From NCBI GenBank assembly GCA_024803745.1, contig JANJXV010000101.1, positions 1,977,001 to 2,041,000 on the forward strand: a stretch of 64,000 nucleotides of DNA, read 5' to 3'. Source of the stretch: Megascapheus bottae. Its lineage: Eukaryota > Chordata > Mammalia > Rodentia > Geomyidae. Under the pieces are notes generated by a model. It did no database searches. It was not told where the DNA came from and was given only the letters and a program-made list of their open reading frames with translations. Below, piece by piece: positions 34,039 to 47,441 of this stretch. The position numbers and the translations under genes are program-made. Each line of letters begins with the position of its first letter. The stretch's first letter is position 1.

Positions 34039-34341
34039 TTTGCAATAGAGCAAAATCTTGATACATAAGGACATATAATGTGAAGCTTATTGAAAGGACC
34101 TCCAGGATGGTGAAACAAAAGCCATATAATGAATGATTGTTGTCCTTAATGTACTATGTTGTCTCTCATCTCCTTTGCTGTCCCTTGGTTATCTCATATT
34201 GGTATAGTATCTCACTTTGTTATCTGATATATTGAATTTATTTGTATTTGGATATTTGAAATTTGATAGGGAAGGGGGGAAAACCAAGACGGGTGGGGGG
34301 TGTGGGGGGGGGAGGGAAACGGGTACCAAGACATGTGAAAG
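34039..34341 (+). mobile_element. LINE-1 tail lacking its 3' end
   Basis: It begins 'tttgcaatagagcaaaatct', follows the L1 tail through the G-rich tract (34270-34317) and 'accaagacatgtgaaag', then stops. The last ~90 nt (atgcacc...attacaataaa and poly(A)) are missing. Confidence 0.85.
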
Positions 34342-36869
34342 ACATTTGTTTCAGAGTTCATTTGTTGGACTTATGCTAGGAAAAATCAATTAATGGCGAT
34401 GCAGACAATAAAATATGAGGATTTACCTATCAAACAGCTTGAAAAACATTAAGAAACATTTTAGTAAAGTGCTTATACTTATTTTTAATCAGTCAGAATT
34501 TCATTTCAATATCAAGGCACCCTTCACAAACTTATGAAATCCCTGATGACTAAAGTACAACAAGATTCTGCAGGAAAAGGTAACACACCTAAGAGACTGT
34601 GATGAAGGGGTGGATGAGCCATGGCGTAGAAATCTAAGAGCAGAACAGCATAGATAGTCTATCAACTCCAGCTGGAGAGTGTTGTTTGCTTCTGTTTTCA
34701 GGGACAGAGTTCATGAATCATCCCATCAGTTTTTAAAACTTCAATCAGAGAAGTCAACTATTTGATGTGCAATCTTTATTTTCTTCTTTTTTTTCCCACC
34801 CAAACCATAATATAGTGCAGAAAGAATATGTGTGTGAGGGATGCAAATAATAATCGCTACACCAAGTCGTCTTGGTGTTGACAGAAAAAAAAAGAAGAAT
34901 TCCAGCAGCAATGTGTGAATCACGGGGAAACCATTACTGATGTGGCCAGTTCAGGTCACTGTGTTTTCAGATTGGCGGCCCCACAGAGCCTCCACAGTTC
35001 AAGTCCCATCTGACATGCACACATGCACTCTGGATCACTCAAAATAAAAACTGCTCTCCCTACACTTGTCTGTCTCCATGAGGTCAGCATTAAATAACTA
35101 TTATGTCTGGCATAAAGAGCAATGGCTGCTCTTTTTTTTCAAATGCCACCAGTTCCCATTTTAAAGTAAATGCCATTTGGTCAAAAATATGTATTCGTCT
35201 TGAAATCTGATAGGACTGAGTTGCAAAGCACTTCTGATTTTGTGCTCAGAGTACTTTTGTGGGGAAATTGCCACTACCCACTCAGGCCTCTAGGGCCCCA
35301 GAGCTCAGGAATCGCTGAGCTCTGTCATTCTCGCCTACTTCTGCTGATTCCATGAGCCTTAGTGCCACCTCTGTCCATCATCATAGCATGTCTCTAATGT
35401 GTCTTAAATTTTTTCAAATGAAAATAGAATGACATACAATGATAATTTTTATAGTAACTGTAAATTTACATTATTTTATTAATAAAAATCAATTGTGCAA
35501 GCCTCATGTATTACTGTTATACTGGACCCCAGTAATTATGAATACTGTCAATCTACCTTCTATTAGTAACATTATTCTGGAATTTTAGGGTTATTTTTAA
35601 CCATTTTAGAACATATTAGTTTTACAAGTTCTCATTTACATACACACATACATACATAAGACAAACCCAAGTAAACCTTGCTTCTGATGTCTCTCTCTGT
35701 CTCTCTCTCATCTCAACACAACCCCCTTTCTTAAAACATTTATCAGGAAAACATGACTAACACACTGAATTCATAACCTAACTTTGGGGATTGAAACTTC
35801 TTCCTACAATTACTTAATAAAAACAAATATTGTTAAAACCATTATCAATGCTTTGTTTTCCTGCTAGCATATAAGTACTCTATCAAATTCTGAAGTACTT
35901 GTTTTTTGAATACATACCAAGAATATGACTAGCATTTGGCAGAGGAAGTGGATGAATATCTTAGTTTCCAGAATGCCTCTCTCTATACCCCTATGAACAT
36001 TTCTAATTAGGGTTATGGCAACACTTGATAAATGTTCCAGGTTTCATACCCTGTAATCATCAGATTCTCATATGATTGGATAAAAAGATATTTGCATGAT
36101 ACACATGAAGCTGCCAAAATCTCTGACTGCTTAGTGTAACATCAAAGTAGATGGATGTGGTCCTGGGAAGGTAAAAGACAGAAAATTCCAAAGTACTATG
36201 TCCCTCATTATAGCATCAGGTTCTGAGATTTTCCCTCAGTTCCCTCAACTTGAGAAAGTTACCAAGGGAATTGCTGATAACAGTATGACTCTTCTTTATA
36301 ACTGCAGGGAACCTCAGGAGAGCAGTCATTATGTTTTCCAACTGTTTAAAAATAATTTCCTTTCTGTAGCTGAATTTTTAATGTTTACTATCTGTAAAAG
36401 ATGGTTTTAATGTACACGAAAGATGGAAGGCAAATTATCAGGAACTGCCCCTTCCCCTGGGAATTTCTATTTATAATGCGAAAGACATGAACATGAATGT
36501 AACTTCAATAGGAGTACATGAAGACATTAAATTTTAGGTAACAGAAGATCAATAGAAAGGTTATGCCAGACCTGAGGGAGAAAGAATCAAACCTGCTTGT
36601 GAGAACCTCAGAAGAGAACAAAGTGTAGACTTTGAAAGAGTGAACCAGAACTCACTGGGAGGATTTCAAAATGGAGGAAATCACTGAGTAGAACTTAGGC
36701 CAAGTTCTCAGGAAAGGGGAGATCATAGGCAATGACTGGAGGCCAAAAAGACTGAAGAAAGGAGTGAAAATGAAAATCAAAAAATAGGCCAATTCTACAT
36801 CTGAAAAAACACTCAACTCAAATACATTATCCTCTACAATGATGCAGTAAAGAAAAAGATCATGTTAGG
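34342..36869. other. Unique DNA
   Basis: (TCTG/TC)n at 35687-35711; otherwise nothing recognised. 35070-35200 is repeat-free and could be conserved, untested. Confidence 0.4.
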
Positions 36870-36874
36870 AAAAG

Positions 36875-36990
36875 AACTGTAAAATCTTTTTTGTTACCTC
36901 CCAAACTGTAAGTGAAAAGTCCAGCCTTCTTCCATTCAAATTGTTTGTCTCAGGTACTTATCACAGCAGTGACCAACTGACTGACACCTT
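36875..36990 (+). mobile_element. Possible 3' end of a MaLR-type LTR
   Basis: 'aaactgtaagtgaaaagtcc', 'ttgtttgtctcaggtactta' and 'tcacagcagtgaccaactga' follow the order of MaLR-LTR 3' ends (aactgtgag..tcaggtatt..tatagcaacag). Diverged, 5' part not seen. Confidence 0.35.
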
Positions 36991-39900
36991 ATCTCTTTTT
37001 GTTTCTTCTCTGAGTCACTGTACTCTAGCAGTATTGACAACTTCACTGTCTTGAAATAGACCTAAAGCATTTTGAGTCTACCATTTCCTCTGCTGGGAAC
37101 ATTCACACTCAAAGTATTTGATATCCTTGTAACAATTCCATTCCTGACAACAGCTTGGCCTTTCATCAAATGTGACATTGTTTGCTGAAACCTCCCCTGA
37201 TTCATCCTTTTAAAAATTCCCTATGCTCTCTTTTTCACCTGTTGCTCTATAACCTAGGTAACTTATTTGATTATGAACATACCTATGTCTATCTATAAAT
37301 ATGTATACCACATTCATCTTTTAATTTTTGTTTTCATGAGGGCAGGAATCTCCTTTTATCTGTGTCTGTTCACTTCTGAATCTCTGAAATAGTTGTTTGG
37401 CACCTGGCAGACATTCAATTACTATTTTATAACTTAAGAAACAAATAAATGGGTCAACCTGAATGAGGTTAAAATACCTCATTAAGATCATTAAGATAAA
37501 ATTAAAAGTGTCAGAATACTCTATGCACATGTATGTACATGAAAAATGTGGCTTTCTGTGATTGGTTTGGGATGGCAGGGAAGGGTTTGCGATGGCAAGG
37601 AGGGAGAATAACAAAAAGGACGAGTATGCTTATGTGGACATGTCAATGTTAATGATGTCTGCAAAAAGGGACACTTTCCAGAAGAAAGTGAAGAGTAGCT
37701 GATTTGATAATTTTTTTTTGCTAAAAAGTGTGAATAAGACAGAAAACTGGATTAACAGCGCAGGAATCCTCTACAGTTGTAATCCCCCCCCTTACATGAA
37801 GGAGTCTTGTCTCCCCAGGGAGCCAGGTGGCAGGAAGCCCTTCCCACTGTGAAGACTAGTTTGCAGAATTCCATGATTTGGGGGCTTGGGAAAAAGTGAA
37901 AATATGCAGTGTTTATGCAAAAATAAAGTCTATTCAATGACTTCAAGCCAGTGTTTCCACATGAAAACACCAAGACTGAAAGAAAAATTATGAAATCCAA
38001 AGATTAAATATAAAAGTCACTTCGATAAGATTAATGCATACTATGTATAATAAGATTCTTAGCTTCCATCCTTGCAAATTATCAGTTGCCAAAGTTAAGG
38101 TAAGTAAAGTTATTTTCTACAAGGACTGTTCCATTTTCCTTTGTTATATAGACATTCATTCTTCTCCAACTGAAAAGAATTGCACATTGTAAGTGTAGAT
38201 TCATAGTTCTCTATCCCCAAAAGAGAATCAAAGTAGCTCAATGTTTCTCAGTTAGCTAAGAGACTACTATGACATGTTTCCAACAGAGCATCTCTCTGGA
38301 AAACAATACTTGTGAATTATAAATTACAGAAACAAGCAACCCCTGGTTAAGGAAAAATCAAATGGAGTAATTCAGACTCTCCCAGAGTGACAAGTGAATA
38401 GCTTGCCTTGTTGTGTAAAAGAACAAGTTTCCTGTCTCCTGGCTGTCCTCTGTCCACTAAAGAGTCAACAACATTTTATTGTTTCTCAGTACTCCATTTG
38501 GTGCATCTCAACTTGCTTTTTATATTGCCTTAGTTTATGAAAATAAATGTTGTACTTTCCTGGTGGGACCAAAAATAAATGATGGCTCATACTGTACGTG
38601 GGTTCTTGCTCATGACAATCCAGACTGCTAACAGATTGTTAATATGTTAACAGTTCTATTATAAGATGCTCAAAAATGTAATTTTAAGGCCATTTGTGGA
38701 GCTGGATTCTGCATGCCAGGGGTCATCAGGACTGACATAGCTGAGAAGCTGTATGACCTCTCCACTCAGGTGTCTGCAAAGGTGTGAAGGGTGAGATAAC
38801 CCAGCAGTTTAGGGTAGCAGTTTTCAAGCTGTTCTGTTTACCCAGGGGTAGCCATTTTGAGCAGAATATTAACTAAAATAATACAGTAAGTATGATCGAG
38901 TTCCTTTTGGTACAGAGCTACTTAAAATTAAACTAAGGGTATTTCACATCCAGAATTTTCTGGCAATGACAAGGGTGAAGAAAAATTACCAAAGGCTGAA
39001 CTCAAAGAAATTAGTATGTATTTTGCAGTTCCTATTCTCAAAGATATTGGCAGAAACATTTAATCATATGTGATCCAAAATATTTAGCTTTGGTGTTATT
39101 CACATGTTTTATTTATTATTTATATATGTTACTTACAAATTACAAGGTGTTCCTACACAGATTCTTGATACTGATATTATAAAGGGGAAGTCTAGCATTA
39201 GGTAGGAACCTCTGTGATATCACAAAGAAGAATATACAGAAACATACTTAGTCAGATAAACAGATAGGAGTACACTCCACACATTCATCTCGGTAAATTT
39301 TCACTGAATGAGTGGCAACATTTTGAAAGAAAATATTTAGTAGAAGGTTGTTACCTACTGTCACAATTGCTACCCTCAAACACTAGATAGTAACAGCGAA
39401 GTCCAGCTACTGATTTAGACTGACTCAGACAAATTTCATACAAGTCAATTTTCCTCAACACTTCAGTGCCATACACCACAGCAAATGTTTATACTCACAA
39501 AATTTCCATAAGTCAGTGTGTACTCTTACCTTACGCTGTGTCGTTCAGTATTTTTTTTACAAACTAAAGTATTATAGAGAGTATTTTCGCATTGTTATTA
39601 TGTGTTTTACTTTAGTATTTGTGTATATTTATCATTTATACAACTGAAATTGTAGGGGAGTGTTTTGGTTTTTCAGGTGTCCACACCCCACCTGCTCATT
39701 CTCTCCCTCATATTACTAGGCAGAGGTGATATTTCAAGTAAACATGCAGAGCTTCTGTTTGCCAAGGATATTTAAATATTTTCATGATGATAACTTTATT
39801 TGGAAGCCAATTCTTTAAAAAGCCTTTAACCAGTACTCCAGATTTCCCAGCCTAGTATGATTTTCCAGTAATTGCATATAAACGCATAGAGACAATTGCA

Positions 39901-40059
39901 TGCTGATGCACTCTGACTGTTACAAGGCCCTGAGCCCAACTCTGAATTCCAAAGGTAGGTTCAGCATCACCTAAAACATACATTGAGTTTAAGGGAAAAA
40001 AATTCCTGAAAGAAACTAAAGAAGGCTCACTACTCCCCTAACTTACAACTAAATATACA
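36991..40059. other. Unique AT-rich DNA
   Basis: No repeats, exons or RNA genes recognised. Confidence 0.45.
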
Positions 40060-40250
40060 CAAAAACAATGGTAATATGCCAAGTGAGAAAACCCCAAATC
40101 AACTCAGACCCGGTGATCATAAGGCCAGTGGGATGTGTGCACTGCACTGCACTGCTGGCCACGGCCACTGGGCTAGACCTCGTCCAGGTGAGGAAGAGGC
40201 TCCTTCTGATACGCTCTCCACAACTCACACGCAAGTCATTCCATACATGA
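40060..40250. other. Locally GC/CpG-richer patch with donor motif
   Basis: About ten CG dinucleotides in 200 nt, against a CpG-poor surround; open in two plus frames and one minus frame. A strong donor (GTCCAG then gtgaggaag) lies after 40187, but no convincing acceptor precedes it. It may be a first exon or a chance patch; no peptide similarity recognised. Confidence 0.2.
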
Positions 40251-43200
40251 GAGCACGTCTGTTTTCTTCACAACTGTTATCTGGGAATAGAGCTATCTTC
40301 TTCCTAAAACTATTATAAAGGACTTCAAACTCCCAGAAAAAAATAGAACTATTAGTGTTTTCTGGCATTTTTACATTTGTGTTATTTAAATGTAAGAAAG
40401 AAAATGTTATTTTCTATAAGAATGCCTCCTAAATATAACAAAGCAAAAGGGCTAAAGAGACCAGGCCGAGCAGGATTCACAATCTTCCCAGGGCTAGAAG
40501 TTCAGCAATAATGTTTGCCTAGCAAGCAAATCCTAGAGCTGCCAAATAGAAAACAAGCAAAACCTTTTCCAATTGTATTCCCTCTGAAACATTTAAAACT
40601 TCTGCCCAATGACAATCCTTCCTGAAAAGGCCTTCTGAGGTCAGAGATACTTAGAACTGTGCGGAAGTATCAAGTCACATGGGAACAATGCATCGATGCA
40701 GGTCTTATTACTTGTGATTAGAGTCAGATAACTAACCTCACACTATGACTTCTAATAAACATTTCTATACTATACTATAGTATTCTTGAAAGAACTCATA
40801 CTGCTTTACACAAAACATCTGCAGCTGTGAGGAGGAAAATGTCCACTGACTCACACTGGAGTTGGGGTATTTTGACATCATTTTCAAGGTAAGCAAACAG
40901 AGAGAGGTTAAATGACATTGGAAGGTCACATGTTTCCTCTTTCTGAAGGAAGATGATGGTTGCGTTGCAAATAAAGAGAACTTCAACCAGAGAGAATTAG
41001 TGGAGCAGTCACAATTTGACCTTTCACCCTCTGACTGTAGCAAGCTATTAGAATTGTGTATATATGTCATCGTTATACTATTGCATGAGAAATGAATTAA
41101 CTAATTTCCATGCTGATACTCGTGCTGCTAGAAAATCATGCTTCCATTCAATTTTACATAAAAGTATACCAATGAATTTAGACTGTTCTACTAAATCTCA
41201 TGTAATGTTAAGATTTTTATTATGTCAGGTAACTGAAACCATGTTCCCCATACTTCAGAATTTAACATATCAGAAAGCATGGAGAAGATACACAAATGTG
41301 TAGCTAAGTTGACAAAACTCGGGTTCCTTCTGAATTACTGTTATGTTTTTACTGCTGTCCCTGTAAGTCAGCAGTGTCAATGAGAAGCCTACTGTGTATG
41401 AATCAATAGATAATGAGATGAGTGAAGTTTTAGGATTGGAGGCCACTAACACTAGTTCTTTGCTATAGACTTTCAATCCCAGTTACAATATAATTATACT
41501 AACCTTAATTTTCCAATGACAAATTTGAACATTTATTTGAGAATCACAAAACAGACGTTCCTCTGCTTACATGTTTCAAAATAGTACTCTTGTTGAATTT
41601 TAATGCAACCAAGACATAATTCATATCATAAAAGAGATACAAACTTGTATGAGACTTTACTTACAAGTAGTTATTTTCAGATAAATTTGTATAAGAAAGA
41701 CAAGGATGTTTGTATGGCACAGAAAACATGTAAAGGGGAATTTTTAGGGATAGTTATGATTTTAACGTAGCCGAGATTATGATGGAAATCAAGACAGTCT
41801 TTACGACCCATTTGATTGAATAGTATTGGTTAGCAAGGGTTAAGGGAGAATTTTTGGAACCAAATGTATTAAAAACTAGTTTGGAGAAAGAGAATACAAT
41901 TAAATGAATATAGAAAAAAAGAGATGATATGAATACAAAAGGTGAGAAAAATCAAAGGAAAAGCTGTCTTTTTCCTTGTTGGTATTGTTTATATCAGTTT
42001 CCCTTTGTCCTCCTCTATCAATCTTCCCTACCTGGGAGTAACAGAACCACAAAAGCAAAATGGAAAGTATCAGTGGTAAATTAGCTTTCTTAGCTAGTGA
42101 TAGATGTCTCATAATCAGGAAAGAAATAGGATAGCAATACAAACAGAAACTCAAGTATTTTGTGGTATCCAAACTACTGCATATTCTAACAGGGTACTGG
42201 AACTAGAGTTAACAAGTTCTCATTTAACCTCCTCTTCATCTTTAAAAGCAGCACTCAAAAGTCTTCACAGCTTAACTTGACTTTCAAGATCATGCATTTG
42301 GGATGTATTTATCATTGTTCAGAATAGGGGAGGAAAGTGCCCAGGTAAAAGAAAGGCAATTTCGCAAAATGAATTAAAGATAATTCAAGAGAAAGGAGAT
42401 TGACAAAGAAAGAAACACTTGCCACAACTGCATACATTTTACTTATTTAAGGTACAGATAATGAGATTTTATAATGATCCATACATAAGATTACCACATA
42501 AATAATTTTATTTTCTTAAAAAATGGGAAATGCTGACCAATTCTAATAGCTGAGAGATACCAGCCAGGTTTTTGAGGAAGTTATTTAGATGGGAGGAATG
42601 ATGAGTACAATAAAAGGACTCTGGATACCCCAGAACAGAAGAGCATAATAGAAGGAAATGTTTAAATAAGGAACTGTTTTAAGCAAGAGGTCATGAAGGG
42701 AATTAGCTGTTCCCACGAGTCCAGATGCTCCAAATCCACAGGAGCAATGGTAAGAATTCTATGTTTCACTGATAAGGGAATGAGGGGGATAAAAGAATTA
42801 AGCTGAAATAGACATCCTAGGAGGAACTGGTACACATGCCATGGCCATACTCCAGTTATATTTGGAAAGAAACTAAATCAGAACAATGTAATTGGAGTTA
42901 CATTTCTAAAGCAGAAAATAGATGAAAAAGTAACAAATGTATGGCTTCCTTCTGCCAAGTCCTGGGTAGAGAAGGAAAAAATCCACAACTTCTCAATACT
43001 TCGCAAAGAACCACTAGTCTTGAAAATAAGAACCAGCATCCTAGCAAAAGCAGAAAATACAGGAAACAACATCACGAGACCGAGACGTGTCACTTACTAC
43101 TCAAAGTAGTGAAAGATGCAGCAAACCTGCAGATTTTAACCATAGGGTTTTGAAATAGAACAGAAAATAGGGTGCTTGAAAAAGAACAGAAGAGGTTTAC

Positions 43201-45074
43201 TCATCCTTCTCCTTAGAGTTAAGACCAATCTCCTAGTTTGTTCCTTGGTTCTAAACAAAGTAGAAACAATCATAAGCATCTGGATAGAACATAAAATGAT
43301 CCTTGTACACTCTTCATGCAAGATAGACACCAGGAAGAAATCTTTTATTCAAGGAAGTAGGGTTTGCCCTGTTGAAGAGATAGGAGAGTGAGTAGGTAGG
43401 TGCTGGAGAAGGATCTTCTGTAGAATTATGAGTCAACCCAAGAAAACTAAATTTCTGTATCATAAAATTAGCCAGCAAAACAGAAAGAACAGTTCAAAAA
43501 CATGAAACTTGCTTAGCTTGATTTCTGTTTATATTGGTGAAGTACTTGCTCATTGAGGATCAATATTTCCACTGCAAACAACAAGCAAACTTGACTAAAA
43601 TATAAAATGACTTACGTCTGGAAAGCACTGGGGAGATTCCAAGGTGTTAAGAATTTGAGAACCAAGATCAAGGAGAGAGAGAAAGGATAAAAGCAAGAGA
43701 CCTAAATACCAAATCACCACATGGAATGTACAAGTTCTAACATCCGAGCTGAAAATAAAATCATGGGGTAGTTGCTAAGAGATGGAGTAGGTAGATCCAC
43801 TTTTAAGCTTTGTCACCAAGTTTATAAAACAAACTTTGACAGTCATAAAAGAGGACACGGGTATTTTCTGCATGATTTTACTGATGTTAAGGCTCTACTT
43901 TGCATAAAAATGTTGAAAGAAAGCAACATTTGATCGTTGGCAAGTGGCATGCAGAGATGGAGAAACTTGAGAATACATATACCATACTAGCAACACTCTC
44001 CTTTTTGAGAAGTGAATTTTAGAAGTGCCCTTAAGATAACAGTCCAATAAGTCACATTTTTATTAGTATTTGATATGTATTTTTGTGTAAATACAACATA
44101 TGTATGTAAATACATATGTATGTAAATACGATAAAAATTAGGCTGTATCTAGTATCGGTAACATTACTCCATTTATGAGGCAGCACTGTCATGATGTAAT
44201 GACTTTCTAAAGGTCTCACCTCAACACAGCAATGAAATTCCAAAAGGGTGTAGAGGAGTCATTCCACCTGCGAACATCCTGCCCTGGATCCTCCACAGTT
44301 CATGTCTAATTCATGTCTTCTGCAAACACAATATACATCCATTCTATACTCCATAGCTCCCCACATCCTCACGTATTCCAACAGCAACTCAACAGCAACT
44401 CACAGGTCCAAACTCTCAGCTAAATCAGACATAACTAGACCTAAAACATGATTCATCCTGAGGCAAATTCTGTCTAGCTAGGATGTTTTAAATCAAAGTG
44501 TTAAGGTTAAGTGCTTCTCAAACACAGTGGAAGGACATACATCAAAAAAGAAATGGACAACAGGACCCACGTAAATTCACACAAGGAAAGCAACATTAGA
44601 CCCCAAACTCTATACCAGTTCTCTGCATGTGTTCTCTATTGGACACACAGTGGTGGTTGACACCACAAAGCCTTTGGCAACCCTGCTTCTTTGGCTTTGT
44701 AAGTTCATCTATCATATATTTTTCTTCCACAAAGCTCTAAAGCAGAGAGAGACTGCAGAGAGGATGGGTTTTACTCCATCTTCCAGGAAATTGTTCTCCA
44801 TTTCCACCATAGATTGGCTAACTATACTTCCATCAGCATTCTGTCAAATTACCTAAGCACTCTTCTTAGAGGATTCAGACTTTCTCTACAGCACCCTTCT
44901 TTCTCCCAATCCTCACCAGCACAAACCTCAATATGTTGCTAGTGACAATACCGGTTTTCTGGCCTGCTCTTCCAAATTCTTCTGGTTTTTATCCAGCTTC
45001 AAAGCTGCTTCCACATGTTTAACTATTTGCTATAGTGATAGTCTCACTTTTCAATATCAATTTTCTTTTTTAGT
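40251..45074. other. Unique AT-rich DNA
   Basis: Small direct repeat (atatgtatgtaaatac twice) at 44099-44128. A splice-like pair at 40818-40888 (acatctgcag ... TCAAG gtaagc) overlaps a weak MIR-like stretch and is not called. Nothing else recognised. Confidence 0.4.
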
Positions 45075-45260
45075 CTGTTTTGTGATGCAGTCGCTATACC
45101 ACAGACTGGGTCAATCATAATCAGTAGAAGTTTTTTTTTGTCTCACAGTTCTGGAGACTGGGAAGTCTGAGATTGAGAGACTGCATCTGGGAGGTGCTTC
45201 GTGCTATGTCTAAAAAGACAGCAGGACAAACACAAAGTATGATAGAGAGAAGAAAAAAGC
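45075..45260 (-). mobile_element. Old interspersed repeat (LTR/MaLR-like)
   Basis: 'tagtctgttttgtgatgcag', 'accacagactgggtcaatca', 'gtctcacagttctggagact' and 'gggaagtctgagattgagag' match a widespread mammalian repeat order. Name uncertain; I suspect a MaLR-type LTR in reverse. Confidence 0.4.
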
Positions 45261-45583
45261 TCAAAGAAATTCACCTTTTTTTGAGAGACTTTTGAGAGTT
45301 AGAAAAGCCTACAAACCATAACAAATAATCTATTCTAAACATGGCAGTTGTAGCTGAACATCTTTGATATTTTCTCCAGTTTCTTACTAATTTAAAACAC
45401 TTTGTAGTCTGTGAGCTGGGAGTTGTAAACCTTAAAAAGTGGTAGAGAAAGGTCTAATAGGTTTTTGAAGATGTAAAGATTCATATTTTTATGTTGGAAA
45501 GGATACCAAACCAGAGAAAAGTTTCTAGTTAAGAACACAGTGAATATTTTTAATGTATGAAAAACCTAGCTACAATACAGCAA

Positions 45584-45616
45584 AATAATAATAGTAATAA
45601 TAATAATAATAATAAA
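45584..45616. repeat. (AAT)n microsatellite
   Basis: About ten AAT/TAA units with one interruption. Confidence 0.93.
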
Positions 45617-45709
45617 TCTACAGTTCCACTATACCTAGCAGGTCATGAAATATTTGTGATAAGCTTGAACAACCACTTTTTCATGAGCTTAATAATTTTT
45701 TCTTTTCTT

Positions 45710-45978
45710 TTCTTTTTTGGTTAGTCTTGGGTCTTGAACTCTGGGCCTGGGCGCTGTCCCTGAGCTCTTCACCAAATAAAGGTTATACCCTTTATTTTAA
45801 AAGCTATACCTTTTCAAATTAACATTAAAACTTATACCACTTCTGCTTTTCTGGTGGTTAATTGGAGATAAGAGTCTTACAGACTTTCATGCCCAGGCTG
45901 GCTTTGAACTACAATACTCAGACCTCAGTCTTCTGAGTGGCTAGGATTACAGGTGTGGGTCACTAGCTCCTAGCTTAA
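45710..45978 (-). mobile_element. B1-ID SINE interrupted by an insertion
   Basis: In reverse: ID-like tail (gggtcttgaactctgggcct..), then about 70 nt of foreign AT-rich sequence (45771-45842) with repeated 'ttatacc' motifs, then linker (ggttaattggagataagagt) and B1-like head (gtggctaggattacaggtgt). Confidence 0.75.
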
Positions 45979-46182
45979 TCTTTTTTGCTAAGTACTCACT
46001 TTGTTTTCAGATGAGGGACTGCTTTCCCAAGAGCCCTCTTTGTCTATTGATATCACCTCAAAAACCTTCTTCTTTTCAGTCACCATCTGTGGCTGCCTGC
46101 CTAGATATTATATATTCTTCCTGACCCCTGGAACTTGATCTGCATATATTATCATTGTGCATATAGTAGTTGTGTAGTTCTT

Positions 46183-46364
46183 TTTTTACCAGTCATGGGC
46201 TTGACCTCAGGGCCTGGGCACTGTCCTTGGACTTTCTCAAGGCTCAGCACTCTACCACTTGAGCCTCAGCACCACTTCCAGCATTTTTCTATGTATGTGG
46301 TACCAAGGAATTGAACCCTGGTCTTCATGCATGCTAGGCAAGCACTCTGCCACTAGACTGTTGC
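46183..46364 (-). mobile_element. ID-like dimer SINE (IDL-Geo type)
   Basis: Full-length-looking reverse copy: 'agggcctgggcactgtcctt', 'ctctaccacttgagcc', 'catgcatgctaggcaagcac'. Confidence 0.85.
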
Positions 46365-46899
46365 CATTATTATTTGAATGGTGTTGGGTGTGTCTGGTGT
46401 TTACAGAGGAAATGGGTGTAGGAATCTGAGTGGATCAGGTCAAGAAATTTTCCTTTTGTGTGGTGAGTACTATGGAATTAGCGTCAAGCATTGACCAGCA
46501 ACTGACCTTTCTCATGGGACCTGGAACAGAATTTCCTCTGCTGTGATGGACTCCATACTGACAGACATAGCCACACCCTAGACTTCAAGAGTTTAGGTGA
46601 CCTATCACCAGCTTTGATCAATTTTGTGAAAGACAGGCTGTTCACCCTGGCATTTGCAGACAATTACCAAATATAGTGATACTCATGGAGACATTTAGCT
46701 TGTCGACTGCTTCACAGATAGGTTTTTCTGCTCATAAGTATTTCACTGTACAGCTGTCATTAAGACCTAAATGCTCAGGCTTACAGAATACACATTATTC
46801 TCACTTATTTTATTGTGTCAAAGTGGTTATGTGGTGCTTCTGTATTTCCTGAATAAATATCAGTTTTAAAGTATAGCCGTCTTTCAAAAAATGTTTTTG

Positions 46900-47125
46900 T
46901 TTTTAAGCTCACACCTGTAATAGTAGCTACTCAGGAGGCTTAGGTCTTGAGGATCATGGTTCAAAGCCAGCCCAGGCAGAAAAGTCCGCATGAGACTCTT
47001 CTCTCCAATTAACCACTCAAAAACCAGTAGTGGAGCTGTACCTCAAAATGGTAGAAAAGAGAGCTCAGGGACACCCACCATCTAGGTTTTGAGTTCACAC
47101 CCCATGACTGACTTAAAAAAAAAGT
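46900..47125 (+). mobile_element. B1-ID fusion SINE
   Basis: Head 'cacctgtaatagtagctact', linker 'ctccaattaaccactc', ID-like tail 'gagctgtacctcaaaatggt', A-rich end. Confidence 0.8.
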
Positions 47126-47419
47126 TTAATTTTGCTGATATTCCCAGAATTAATTCTATTTTGACCTTTTGGGACAGTGGGCTGGTGGGCTGGAGGACTT
47201 TCAGTCTCTCTGGATCTCAACACTATGATTATGGATGCAGGAAGGCGTCTCTAGGGATTATGGGTAAAACCTATACTCAATAAACACCTAGGTCCTGTAA
47301 TAACTCTGTAGGTTCCTATCCTTACTGTGCAAAGTCATCATAAACATGGCAACTTATGACAGTATACAAACAATAATAGAACTCAAGAAAACAGCACTGT
47401 TTTCTAGTACCTTTTCTCT

Positions 47420-47438
47420 AAAAAAAAAAAAAAAAAAA
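47420..47438. repeat. Poly(A) run
   Basis: 19 A residues immediately before the next SINE; probably the tail of an eroded upstream element or slippage. Confidence 0.8.
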
Positions 47439-47441
47439 GGT

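Noticed and set aside
37820..37840. Possible CTCF site
   Set aside because: The core 'ccaggtggcagg' lacks two positions of the CTCF consensus.
40818..40888. Exon-like pair with gtaagc donor
   Set aside because: Weak acceptor and overlap with a MIR-like stretch whose conserved core can mimic splice sites.
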